DNA from: Bacteroidales bacterium
GTDB taxonomy: Bacteria; Bacteroidota; Bacteroidia; Bacteroidales; Rikenellaceae
Direction of reading: 5' to 3'
Assembly: GCA_949419965.1 (NCBI GenBank)
Contig: CASPAC010000002.1
Coordinates: 26,592 to 90,591, forward strand
DNA length: 64,000 bases
The notes under the pieces were generated by a model that was not told the DNA's origin, did not search any database, and saw only the letters and a program-made list of their open reading frames with translations. Shown here piece by piece: positions 54,337 to 62,557 of this stretch. A program made the position numbers and the translations under genes. How positions within the stretch are numbered: position 1 is the stretch's first letter; each line of letters begins with the position of its first letter.

Positions 54337-56520
54337 TTAAGTGTACACTTCCTGCGAAACCTTCGCGCCTAATTCTTTGGTTAAATCAATATTCGTCCAT
54401 TTTGTAAACATGAATTTATGTTTACGGAAGTATCTTTCTATCAGAGTTTGTTTTGTTTCATCTATTTGCATAACCCGACACATAGTCTTTCTATCATGAT
54501 GCGTTATATACGGACATGCCAATAAATCAAGCGCAAGAATCATTAGCTCGGCATCTTTCCTTGCGTCCGGCAAATTTACTGAATTATACTTATTATTTAT
54601 CCCTTCTATCAAATGTTTTTTATCGTATTCAAAGGCCTTAGTATTGCCATAGTAGTACAATAAAATAATGATAGACAAAGCATTGAGCATATCAAATCGT
54701 CCTCCACTAGTGCCAGATAAATAGCTATTTAGGGATTTAGAATCTATTCCATAGTGTTTTGGCATAGATTTCAAAGTTATCAAAAAGTATAAGGTCTCTA
54801 TCTGCGCATTGACGTCAAATGAAGTTGTTTTGAATACTATGGTTATCTCGTTTTGTATCTTCTTGAAAATAGCATCTCTCAATGCAGACGAGAACCTTTT
54901 GATCGTAGAGCCATCCTTATCTCTATAGTTATTGCTTATGTAAATAATGATAATGTTCAATATATTCATCATTTTAAGCGTCGTATTCACTCGCTTACAA
55001 TCGGAATACAAGAAAAATATCACATCTATCATACCAGCAAGATATTGATGCAGCATCTTCTCCAACTGATGAATTCTCTTTTGACAATCATCTTCTCGTT
55101 TCCGTTGCGCAACAGCTTTACTCAATATGTAGAAATTTTTATCAAACTTCTTCAAAACAGACTCGAGCTTTGTAGAAGTTACCGCAAGAGTATAGTTCAT
55201 AATATCCCTGCTTTTTACATTATTCTCTACCATTAACGATTTGAATGCTCTATTGACTTCTTTAGCATTGATGTAAATAAAGTCTTTACATTCTAATGCT
55301 TCCTCAATTTTTCCATCATCAATATCCTCAATTTCTTCATCTTCAAAAGGTTCATCCTCCTGCGTATCTATATCCTGATGAGGCTTACGAATTCTGATAA
55401 AATCTGATAGAAGCGCATCAATCTTTATTTTAGACATAGAGATAGGTGTAATGAACGGTCGTTCGCAATCAATACTTTTTTCTTTGCTAATACATAATTT
55501 ATATTCATGCAACAAGTCCTCAAAAGTCGACATAGCTTTTTCAAGAACTTTTTCATCATTGTAATAAAAGAAAATATCATCAACATATCGATAACAACAA
55601 TAATGCTCATTGAAATTGTATCCAGCGACAAGTAGGGTCTGCTTTACTTTTTTGTCAATATATTGAAGTATTATTTCCGCAAATATTCTGGAGAATTCCG
55701 GGCCTATAACGATACCATTTGTCTCATTATAGTTCATTTTCTGCATAATGTTATCCCAATCATCCCCAAAAGATTTAGCTTTCCCGTTGAGATGTTTTTT
55801 ATACTCTTCCTTGCCACCACTTACAGCCCAAGTGAAAGAATGGGTATATATACTATCGAAGCAACTTTGAATGTCAAATTTATACAAACGCTCAAATCGT
55901 TTTTCTGCATTTTGATACTTATAGTCCTCATAGAACTTATAAATATTAGAGTATTCTTTATAACTAAAATATGTTTTGAGATTTTCATACTCATTAAAAA
56001 ATAGTTCTAATTTATCTATCTTTTGCCCTAACAACGTATGGTGCAGTCTATCTTTGTAGTAAAAATAGCACGCCACACGCTCGGGATGCCGCAAAGAAAA
56101 TTCATCCTGTCCGCAATAATACAATATTAGACTTTTGTACTTTTCATAAAAGGAAACGATCTCTATTTGATTCATCGGATGTATTAAAGCTAGTCGACGA
56201 AGTCTATGCGGTTTATGCTTAATCTTGTATAGAAATGGAATACTAACGGCCTTATTATTAATATTCTCCCGATTATTTGCCAAAGTGGTTAGATCGTTGT
56301 TTAGATAAGGAGAGAAAATAAAATTAAGCACAGCTAACGCATCTTTATTGATACCATCGTTCCACGATAATTCTTTACCGTCGAATTTCACTCCAGTACT
56401 AACAAGATATCTGTAAAAATAACGGTTGGTAAAAATCACAGGCAATTCATATGGAAGAACATCGGATAACAGCACGCGTTCTTTCTTGTATTTAAGGCGT
56501 ATTTTCTTGCTTGCTTTCAT
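54337..56520 (-). CDS. drt3b: Antiviral reverse transcriptase Drt3b (UG8-type)
   Basis: 727 residues. The N-terminus 'IRLKYKKERVLLSDVLPYEL' is the family start. The RT core shows motif A 'LYKFDIQSCFDSIY' (Asp ~216), motif B-like 'GIVIGPEFSRIFAEIIL' and motif C 'YRYVDDIFFYYN' (YVDD at ~312-315), so catalytic residues are intact. Residues ~382-404 form a very acidic linker, and the ~320-residue C-terminal part is helical, typical of 'unknown group' RTs. The ATG at 56520 overlaps the drt3a TGA as ATGA, indicating translational coupling; another ATG lies 9 bases upstream. The gene is strongly AT-rich compared with the core. It acts with Drt3a in anti-phage defence. Confidence 0.88.
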   Translation of the reverse strand: MKASKKIRLKYKKERVLLSDVLPYELPVIFTNRYFYRYLVSTGVKFDGKELSWNDGINKDALAVLNFIFSPYLNNDLTTLANNRENINNKAVSIPFLYKIKHKPHRLRRLALIHPMNQIEIVSFYEKYKSLILYYCGQDEFSLRHPERVACYFYYKDRLHHTLLGQKIDKLELFFNEYENLKTYFSYKEYSNIYKFYEDYKYQNAEKRFERLYKFDIQSCFDSIYTHSFTWAVSGGKEEYKKHLNGKAKSFGDDWDNIMQKMNYNETNGIVIGPEFSRIFAEIILQYIDKKVKQTLLVAGYNFNEHYCCYRYVDDIFFYYNDEKVLEKAMSTFEDLLHEYKLCISKEKSIDCERPFITPISMSKIKIDALLSDFIRIRKPHQDIDTQEDEPFEDEEIEDIDDGKIEEALECKDFIYINAKEVNRAFKSLMVENNVKSRDIMNYTLAVTSTKLESVLKKFDKNFYILSKAVAQRKREDDCQKRIHQLEKMLHQYLAGMIDVIFFLYSDCKRVNTTLKMMNILNIIIIYISNNYRDKDGSTIKRFSSALRDAIFKKIQNEITIVFKTTSFDVNAQIETLYFLITLKSMPKHYGIDSKSLNSYLSGTSGGRFDMLNALSIIILLYYYGNTKAFEYDKKHLIEGINNKYNSVNLPDARKDAELMILALDLLACPYITHHDRKTMCRVMQIDETKQTLIERYFRKHKFMFTKWTNIDLTKELGAKVSQEVYT

Positions 56521-57941
56521 GATAACCAATCACTTATTTCCGCTAATCTTCGAGGACTAAACTTAAACATAATGTGGTCGTGCCAACGCTGCTTAAAATC
56601 AATAGCACCAACCTTCTTTTGAATTGACGCTATGTATTTTGATCTATCATTTGATCCATTCAATACATTATAATATGGCGTTATCTGTTTAGACAACAAA
56701 TAATTATTTAAATTCTCTAAATCTGTCAAATCCGTCAAAAGGTCATTCCCGAAGAATAACCCGGCCTTGACTCGTTCTTTAGATTTTGCTAACCTATAAT
56801 TACCAGATATTAAATTAAGAGAGTCCAGAAGATCTCTTTTGGCTTGCTTAATATTTTTCTTGCTGACCTTTTCAAAATGCGTAAAAGCGGCATCTATTTT
56901 ATGTTTAATTTTGTCTGCTTTCTTATCGGACATACTAAATTCCGCATTTATCGCATTGCCTGTTTTAGAAATAGTAATCTTATAACCTAAATATGTAAAT
57001 TGTTGTCTTCTACCCAAGTTATAAAAATTAAAGAGTTTACACTTATCCTCTGTTGGATCGTTATTTTTAATCTTTAATCCATACTTGGCAAAAAATTCTT
57101 TGAGGGCTTTATAGTATTGGCAAATATTCTGATTATTAGGGAGCCCCATTAAAATTATCAAAATATCATCCACATAACGAGCATAAAATACGACTTCTTC
57201 TCGATTGCGAATATGCTGATCTATATCATGCATATATATTTCAGAGAGATATGAGCTTATTCCTATGCCTCTGGGCACACCGCAATTAGCCTTAATTCTT
57301 TGGGGATCTTTTTGCTTATTGTATTCTGACAATATCCCCTTAATCATTCCTTTTGTTTTGTAATTCACCAAGTTATTAGCACTTATTTTATCCAATAATG
57401 CTTGTTGTGGAATGGACTCAAAGAAACCAGTTATATCTGTGCGAATCAAATAGAATGGCGTTGTGGTATTCAAAAGCAATTTGACATTAGACATAATCTG
57501 ATGTTTATTTGCTTGTTTTACATTAAACAATCCTCTCAATGTTCGCTGTAAGTTCTTAATGGCATAAAAATACTCCCATTGACTGGTGTCAATTGTAAAT
57601 ATTTGTTTGTCATCGTCCGTATAATTCTTTATCGGGAATATAAAATCTTTATTATTGGCTATTTTTGCATATCTGCATAATTCATTGTATAATTCTTTGT
57701 CCCTATCTGTTTGTTTGGTTCTTATAGAAGATTTAAGTGCCTCCAACGCTACGACCTCTTCTTCTGTTCGATTATTCTTTTTCTTTTTTGTAATCCCATT
57801 AACCGCACTTTTCTTTGTCTTTATCTCCGCAACAATATTTCTGTAAGGTTCCGGCATATGGTCAAATGCAATATGCCCCTTACGATTCTCCTCGTGAAAA
57901 ATAGCAAGGTAATTCTCAACAGAAAACGACTGATCAAACAT
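56517..57941 (-). CDS. drt3a: Antiviral reverse transcriptase Drt3a (UG3-type)
   Basis: 474 residues from the ATG at 57941 (an ATG at 57950 adds three residues). The N-terminus 'MFDQSFSVENYLAIFHEENR' is the Drt3a family start. The RT core has motif A 'FYLIRTDITGFFESI' (Asp ~169), motif B 'GVPRGIGISSYLSEIYM' and motif C 'VVFYARYVDDILIILMG' (YVDD ~256-259), followed by a thumb with 'FTYLGYKITISKTGNAI'. There is no maturase, endonuclease or integrase domain, so it is not a group II intron or retrotransposon RT. It heads a two-gene operon with drt3b and has a TATTTTTG -7 box upstream. Predicted cytosolic defence enzyme. Confidence 0.88.
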   Translation of the reverse strand: MFDQSFSVENYLAIFHEENRKGHIAFDHMPEPYRNIVAEIKTKKSAVNGITKKKKNNRTEEEVVALEALKSSIRTKQTDRDKELYNELCRYAKIANNKDFIFPIKNYTDDDKQIFTIDTSQWEYFYAIKNLQRTLRGLFNVKQANKHQIMSNVKLLLNTTTPFYLIRTDITGFFESIPQQALLDKISANNLVNYKTKGMIKGILSEYNKQKDPQRIKANCGVPRGIGISSYLSEIYMHDIDQHIRNREEVVFYARYVDDILIILMGLPNNQNICQYYKALKEFFAKYGLKIKNNDPTEDKCKLFNFYNLGRRQQFTYLGYKITISKTGNAINAEFSMSDKKADKIKHKIDAAFTHFEKVSKKNIKQAKRDLLDSLNLISGNYRLAKSKERVKAGLFFGNDLLTDLTDLENLNNYLLSKQITPYYNVLNGSNDRSKYIASIQKKVGAIDFKQRWHDHIMFKFSPRRLAEISDWLS

Positions 57942-57961
57942 AAGCACCATATCTATTTGTT

Positions 57962-57969
57962 CAAAAATA
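57962..57969 (-). promoter_or_regulatory. drt3 operon -7 box
   Basis: TATTTTTG on the minus strand fits TAnnTTTG, 21 bases before the drt3a ATG at 57941, giving a very short leader. The -33 element is not obvious. Confidence 0.5.
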
Positions 57970-58967
57970 GTGATTTTTTGTCATATAACAGCATATGCCA
58001 TATATTAATTCAATTACTTCTCATAACAAGAGAGGAGGAGCTAATAAATTATTCTCGTTAAAAAAAATGTATTCACGAAAGAGCGAATTAACAGGTTCGA
58101 AACCCCATACATTCATGAATTTTTGAGTTCAAGCATTCATTCACTCAAGCGTTCACTATCAGATTTTCTTGTTATTTGATTCTGTGATAGTTATGTTTAA
58201 GGGGAGGGGTGATCGAGTTGCCTGTCTGTGTCACTGTTTCCATATGGACATCTTCGACCACACACAGATTCGCAAGTTTATTGGTTCGGATATTGAATGG
58301 CGTATCGGTCTGTCGGTATAATTTATTGGTTTACATATACCAACAAACCACTCTTTGTATCCGTATGGGGGCGCTTGAAGAACCACTGAGACATCGTTTA
58401 TCGGTTTGCATACCGCAAGATATGGCCCGTTTCAGTCCGCTGTAATCCATGTCTATTTCCGGGCTGTTTATGGCTCATCTGGCGGGTTTTTGCACCTCCC
58501 AGAATCATCGTAATATCGCACCCAAAGCGCAGCCAACCCTTACACCTGCATGACGGCCGTCATATGGGTGAATCCCAGGATTTCGAGAGCCCGATTTTGA
58601 AGATTTTCGGCAAGTGATTTTATGTCTGAACCATACCGTCGCCCGACGGTAGCGAGCTGTACCTTTGTCCGACAAAGGTGCTCGCCCTGCGGGACAGGTG
58701 CGGCGCTCCCGAATCGCGCTGCCTTCGCTTGGTAATACGAAAAGAACCGAGGTTGAAAATGAACTTGAATCATGCGGACTTGGAAGGTGAGCCGCAGAAG
58801 TCCCTAACGTCTTTTGCTGTAAAAAATATGCCCACCGTTTGGGTTTGGCCCGAACAATCTACGTTAAAACAGTTATTGGCCGCAGTATCGACTGCCTTTC
58901 AATCGGTCGGTCGTGCATTCATGCGTCCTCGGTCGGCTTCGCTCGCTTTCGTCCCGGACAGGCCGAC
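57970..58967. other. Long gene-free region between mobA-like gene and DRT3 operon
   Basis: About 1 kb where a mobilization relaxase gene would normally follow mobA. I see no intact conserved gene. The part near 58,226-58,268 has a TCTGTGT/ACACAGA inverted repeat including a short CA run. The part at 58,635-58,685 is a cluster of nested hairpins (ACCGTCG/CGACGGT; GCGAGC...GCTCGC enclosing ACCTTTGTC/GACAAAGGT). A 77-codon frame at 58540-58773 (minus) crosses these hairpins and is doubtful. Confidence 0.5.
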
Positions 58968-59072
58968 AACTTATCCGCCGCACCGGAGCGTTTTTCAGGC
59001 AGAAAATCGTCGCATTCGATTTTCTGCCTGAAACCGTAGGTCCCGAATGCGTACGGCTGCGGCGGATAAGTT
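58968..59072. repeat. Large nested palindrome next to mobA-like gene, oriT candidate
   Basis: Outer arms AACTTATCCGCCGC (58968-58981) and GCGGCGGATAAGTT (59059-59072) are perfect inverted repeats. Inside them a second perfect inverted repeat of 17 bases (58993-59009 and 59017-59033, beginning TTTCAGGC and ending CCTGAAA) has a 7-base loop. It lies 40 bases downstream of the mobA-like stop codon. Such double palindromes are typical of nicking or recombination sites, terminators of replication or small transposable elements; no T tract is present, so a plain terminator is less likely. Confidence 0.6.
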
Positions 59073-59111
59073 AAATTCCCGGCAGACGAAAGCGCGAAGC
59101 CGCACCAAAAT

Positions 59112-59552
59112 CTATCGTTGTAAAAATTTAGCTTCGTATTCCTTTGTCTGGGCAATAATATATTTGCTCAGCACGACGAGTTCGATGGTGCATTGTTCCA
59201 ATCGGTAGAGCATCTGCAAGGCACGCTTCTCGCCGAAGTTCGTCTTCAACGTCCGCACGATCTGGTTGTAATTGTTGCCGACGGCTTGGAACTGCCGGTA
59301 GAATTGTGTCAGCCGAACGTAATAATCGAGCGTTGTTTTGTCGACTTTCACGACCTTGATTTCACGTTTGAAAAGCACGGCCTTGATGAATTTCGAGTAA
59401 CAATCCAACCCCGAATCCTCGAACTTCTGTCGAAACAAGGTGTTTTCGTCATCGTTGAAATTTACCATATAGCGATGCTTTACCGGATCGAGCTTCGGCT
59501 TGCGGCCACCCGTATTGCGCGTATTTTTCTTCTGTTCCATCGTATTCGTCAT
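59112..59552 (-). CDS. MobA/MobC-type mobilization relaxosome protein
   Basis: 146 residues. A basic N-terminus ('TRNTGGRKPKLDPVKHRYMVNF') leads into a ribbon-helix-helix-like segment and a helical C-terminal half ('YYVRLTQFYRQFQAVGNNYNQIVRTLKTNFGEKRA'), the layout of MobA/BmgB relaxosome proteins of Bacteroidetes mobilizable elements ('GNNYNQIVR' is the usual 'G-N/V-N-x-N-Q' motif). It would bind oriT and help the relaxase. In most elements the relaxase gene follows directly, but here it does not. The ATG at 59552 is chosen over the long upstream frame, which runs through hairpins. Confidence 0.82.
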   Translation of the reverse strand: MTNTMEQKKNTRNTGGRKPKLDPVKHRYMVNFNDDENTLFRQKFEDSGLDCYSKFIKAVLFKREIKVVKVDKTTLDYYVRLTQFYRQFQAVGNNYNQIVRTLKTNFGEKRALQMLYRLEQCTIELVVLSKYIIAQTKEYEAKFLQR

Positions 59553-59591
59553 TTCACATTCATATTCCTCCGACTTTGGAGGAAAACGCCT

Positions 59592-59652
59592 CCGCTCCGG
59601 TCGGGAGCGGCGAGGTTTTGTGTTGCACGAAGACTTTCGTGTTGCACAAAAC
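59592..59652. promoter_or_regulatory. Tandem hairpins upstream of mobA-like gene, alternative oriT/leader
   Basis: CCGCTCC/GGAGCGG (59592-59610) is followed by GTTTTGTG-TTG-CACGAA and TTCGTG-TTG-CACAAAAC (59615-59652), a long symmetric hairpin with internal TTG/TTG loops. They lie 40-100 bases before the mobA-like start. This is a usual place for oriT in Bacteroidetes mobilizable elements. Confidence 0.45.
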
Positions 59653-60065
59653 ACAACTCGCCGTGAACGCTTGTTCACGAAAACGGCATCCCCAAACCAT
59701 AGTGATTCCTGCGAAAACCGGATCAGTCAGAGCGTATGACAAAAGTAGAGGCAATCATCCGATTCAACCTTATGATTTACGATGACATGCAATGTCAGGA
59801 GAGGACATATATCGTCATTCGGCTTTCCGCCATAGGATTATTCGGAACCGGCATGTTTCTTTGCTGCATGAACGAAGACAAACACCCAAGATTGAAAGAC
59901 TGCAAACAACAGTTCCTTATTGTTTGCATGAATGAATACAACCGGACAACCCGTCATGAAAACGGACAAGCGGGCAACCGAACAATCGGACATTACTTAA
60001 ACCACACCTGACTGAATGATTGCAACCATATCACCATGCAAACAAATGCCTTGCGAATGCCGGTC
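59653..60065. other. Gene-free spacer in the mobile element
   Basis: About 410 bases between the mob hairpins and the uncharacterised gene. It contains imperfect direct repeats around 'TTTGCATGAA-GAA' (59,863-59,935) and runs of short ORFs with no recognisable domain. I see no gene that I can support. Confidence 0.45.
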
Positions 60066-60890
60066 TTACTTGCTCTCCTGTATTCCGATTTCGTATGCTT
60101 CCGGTCGGAACAGGTCGACTGGTTTCAATGTCAGATTCCGTTCTCTCCGGTAGGCTTCCAAATCCAGCAGATGACGGAATAGCAGGAACTGCTGCGCAAT
60201 GGTTTCGCCGTCGGGACGCTGAGTGCCCAGCATCCAATGCGTATTCCTTGCGGTAAGGGCATAGGCAAAGATTTTGGCGGCGAGATAATTGTTCTGTGCC
60301 GTATCTCTCTGCTGATAGATTTCCTGCATGTCGCCCGACTCCCGCAGCAGCAGATAGGCTTTTCTTGGCGGCGGTGTCAACCATTGGCGCAGGAACACTT
60401 GCGGCAGACGGTTTGTCTTGACCTTGAACTTATGCCGCTGGATATACTCGATGCTCTGCCGCAGTTCTGCATAAGGGTCGTAATGCCGGCTGTCGGGATT
60501 CAAATACTCTTTGCACTCTATGGGATAGGGAGTACAAAGTACGAAGAATCCGGGATCGCACAATTCATGCTGCACGGGTATAGGAATGCCGACGAGGGCT
60601 TTCTGAAACCGGGCGGCTATCGAAGCTCCTGCCGTACGTTTGTTGAAAATGATGAAATCGCAACGCTCGATGAAGTACGCATAAATCGGAACCGACAACT
60701 CGACTATCGAATCGGCCTTTTTCCTTATCTGCCCATACAGCAATGCCGTATCGTGCTCTTGCCGGTATTGCTCCGCAAGAACCATTGTCAACTGCAATCC
60801 CGGAACGGTTTTCTTCAACTCCAGCAAGGCATGGCAGAACATCAAGTCATCGGGAGCAGATACTGCAACCAATAATCGGAATGCGGACAT
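60066..60890 (-). CDS. Uncharacterised mobile-element protein
   Basis: 274 residues if started at the ATG 60890 ('MSAFRLLVAVSAPDDLMFCHALLEL'); the frame is open to 61124, with further Met codons at 60989. The opening looks like an alpha/beta strand-loop-helix, 'GASIAARFQKALVGIPIPV' and 'CDPGFFVLCTPYPIECKEYL' follow, and the last third is Gln/Arg-rich and helical. No membrane segment remains when the later start is used. I do not recognise the family. It is transcribed towards the mob gene and away from the XRE regulator, within the integrase-bearing element. Confidence 0.65.
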   Translation of the reverse strand: MSAFRLLVAVSAPDDLMFCHALLELKKTVPGLQLTMVLAEQYRQEHDTALLYGQIRKKADSIVELSVPIYAYFIERCDFIIFNKRTAGASIAARFQKALVGIPIPVQHELCDPGFFVLCTPYPIECKEYLNPDSRHYDPYAELRQSIEYIQRHKFKVKTNRLPQVFLRQWLTPPPRKAYLLLRESGDMQEIYQQRDTAQNNYLAAKIFAYALTARNTHWMLGTQRPDGETIAQQFLLFRHLLDLEAYRRERNLTLKPVDLFRPEAYEIGIQESK

Positions 60891-61124
60891 GGAACCGCAA
60901 TAATACTGCAAGGTGAACTTGAAGTATTCGACCGTATCCGTTGTAGCAGGATAGCCGCCCAACAAACCGATGGTATAGAGAGGAAACATCAAAATCCGAT
61001 AAAGGGCCGAAAAAAGGATGGAAAAGGAAATAAAAAAACGAGGGCGCAAGTACAGCACCTTCCGGTCGGCCTCGCGAGCCTCAGATCGGTAAACTGCCCC
61101 TACGCCCAAGCCAGCCGCCTGCAT

Positions 61125-61397
61125 GGGAATGCAGGGGCATGACGAGGGTTTCAGACAAAATTTACACCGATCTATAAACCTGTTATCATCTAACAGTCGC
61201 GAGTTTACCGGAAAGGTATAAAGGTTTGTCCTAACCTTAAATATATTGCGGCTATGGAACCGCTTTCATTGGCAAAGTTAGCATAATTTCTGCGTTTCGG
61301 ATTTGTGTCGGAACAAAGATATGAAAAATCCTCAATCAACACTATATGATGTTGCTAAAAATATCGAATCGATTTTTGCTTTGTCAAAAATTTAGAC
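61125..61397. other. Divergent intergenic region
   Basis: About 270 AT-rich bases between the divergently transcribed uncharacterised gene and the XRE regulator. It likely contains both promoters and an operator for the regulator; no defined box was convincing and no gene was seen. Confidence 0.4.
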
Positions 61398-61631
61398 TTG
61401 CAACAGACAGAACCCATATTAGTGGATTTGATAGCCAAACGGCTGCGGGAGATTCGGGAATCGCATAACGACACGAAAGAATATGTTATGCACGAAACCG
61501 GATTAGGCATATCCGATTATGAGCGAAAGGCCAAATTCCCCACATTAGCTTCGATTGCAAAATTTTGCAAACTATACGACATGTCCCTTGAAGATTTCTT
61601 TTCAGGGATGACGTATCCCAAAGAGAAATAA
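61398..61631 (+). CDS. XRE-family helix-turn-helix regulator
   Basis: 77 residues with a single Cro/CI-type HTH: 'LIAKRLREIRESHNDTKEYVMHETGLGISDYERKAKFPTLASIAKFCKLYDMSLEDFF'. The first codon is TTG at 61398; a GTG at 61422 is the other option, and there is no upstream ATG in frame. It is the only plus-strand gene in the element and faces the uncharacterised gene divergently, a common layout for a regulator controlling mobilization or excision. A shared hairpin separates it from the Bro-N gene. Confidence 0.8.
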   Translation: MQQTEPILVDLIAKRLREIRESHNDTKEYVMHETGLGISDYERKAKFPTLASIAKFCKLYDMSLEDFFSGMTYPKEK

Positions 61632-61632
61632 C

Positions 61633-61663
61633 AAAAAGCGGAAAGTAAATCTTTCCGCTTTTT
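61633..61663. terminator. Bidirectional terminator between XRE and Bro-N genes
   Basis: AAAAAGCGGAAAG and CTTTCCGCTTTTT form a perfect 13-base-pair stem with a 5-base loop, with A and T tracts on both sides, between convergent genes. Confidence 0.85.
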
Positions 61664-61684
61664 TATTGGTATTGTTCGCATAAT

Positions 61685-62518
61685 CTACTTTTCTTCGGAT
61701 TTCAGCGGCAGCGCCTGTTTCGCATTCAGCGGCGAGACAACCGGTTGGCCCGTTTCCTGTTCCAAGCGTTCGCGGGCTTCACGGGCAACCGAACCGCCGC
61801 GTCGGGCGACCTCGGCATGCTGTCCGAAAGTCCGAGGATTCCGCGCTTCGGAAATCTCTTTGGTCGAGAGTTCGGCAAGCATGTTCAACACCAATTCCTT
61901 ATTGGTCATGTTGTCGCGCAGGTTCTCTTTTTTCAATCCCTTGAACCGTTTGTACTCCTTGGCACTTTTACCGGCCCATGTGCGATAGATGATGTCGGTC
62001 AGTGTGGCGAACTGCACGCCTTCCTGCAAGCCATGCTTCCGCCACTCATCGGTCAGTTCCTTGCGGATTTCGATGCTTTTCAGCCGTTGGTTGATCCAGT
62101 TTTCAGAGTAGCCCAGCCGCTTGTAGTCGGTCAAAGCCTGTTCGATGCCCAGTTCCGGGTCTTGCATCCGGTCGAGCCGTTCGCGCGCCACCTGCGCCAT
62201 CCATAATTTGAACGGCTCGGCCTTGGGCGAGGGGATGGATTGAATCAACCGAAACAACTGTTCGGTATCGGCCACGTCCGTCAGACGCATTTTGCCGTCG
62301 GCAGCAGGCATTTTCAACTGGTGACAATTTGTCACCGTTTCATTTCCTTCCTCTTTTAGCCGCTGTTTCAGCTTGTTCCAATACTTGCGCCCATCGACGC
62401 TATCGGTCAATACCGAAACAACATCGACAACCGAAAAATACCATTTCTCCTCAACATCGTCCCAAAGAGTGCGCACGCGCCGCTCCTCGAAAATCCGGAT
62501 TGTATTCTGCTGTGTCAT
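61685..62518 (-). CDS. Bro-N domain protein (antirepressor/DinD-like)
   Basis: 277 residues. The N-terminal Bro-N/DinD-type domain is recognised by 'IRIFEERRVRTLWDDVEEKWYFSVVDVVSVLTDS' and 'RKYWNKLKQRLKEEGNETVTNCHQLKM'. The rest resembles the DNA-damage-inducible protein D-like family ('QALTDYKRLGYSENWINQRLKSIEIRKELTDEW', 'THE' being replaced here by 'TLTDIIYRTWAGKSAKEYKRFKGLKKENLRDNM'). A helical tail with 'SVAREARERLEQETGQPVVS' closes it. Such proteins occur on phages and mobile elements. It lies 40 bases downstream of the integrase gene on the same strand. Confidence 0.83.
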   Translation of the reverse strand: MTQQNTIRIFEERRVRTLWDDVEEKWYFSVVDVVSVLTDSVDGRKYWNKLKQRLKEEGNETVTNCHQLKMPAADGKMRLTDVADTEQLFRLIQSIPSPKAEPFKLWMAQVARERLDRMQDPELGIEQALTDYKRLGYSENWINQRLKSIEIRKELTDEWRKHGLQEGVQFATLTDIIYRTWAGKSAKEYKRFKGLKKENLRDNMTNKELVLNMLAELSTKEISEARNPRTFGQHAEVARRGGSVAREARERLEQETGQPVVSPLNAKQALPLKSEEK

Positions 62519-62557
62519 ATACGTTACAAATATAACGATTTACTTTTATTCCCCGAT

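Noticed and set aside
54337..57950. Group II intron or retron interpretation of the RT genes
   Set aside because: No maturase/HNH domain, no intron ends, two fused-spacing RTs with the DRT3 N-termini; no retron msr/msd structure was seen upstream.
58540..58773. 77-codon minus-strand frame ending 'LGFTHMTAVMQV'
   Set aside because: Runs through nested hairpins, no known domain, no promoter; may be a remnant of a lost mob-region gene but cannot be supported.
58919..59155. 78-codon minus-strand frame across the large palindrome
   Set aside because: The inverted repeats dictate its sequence, and it overlaps the end of the mob gene.
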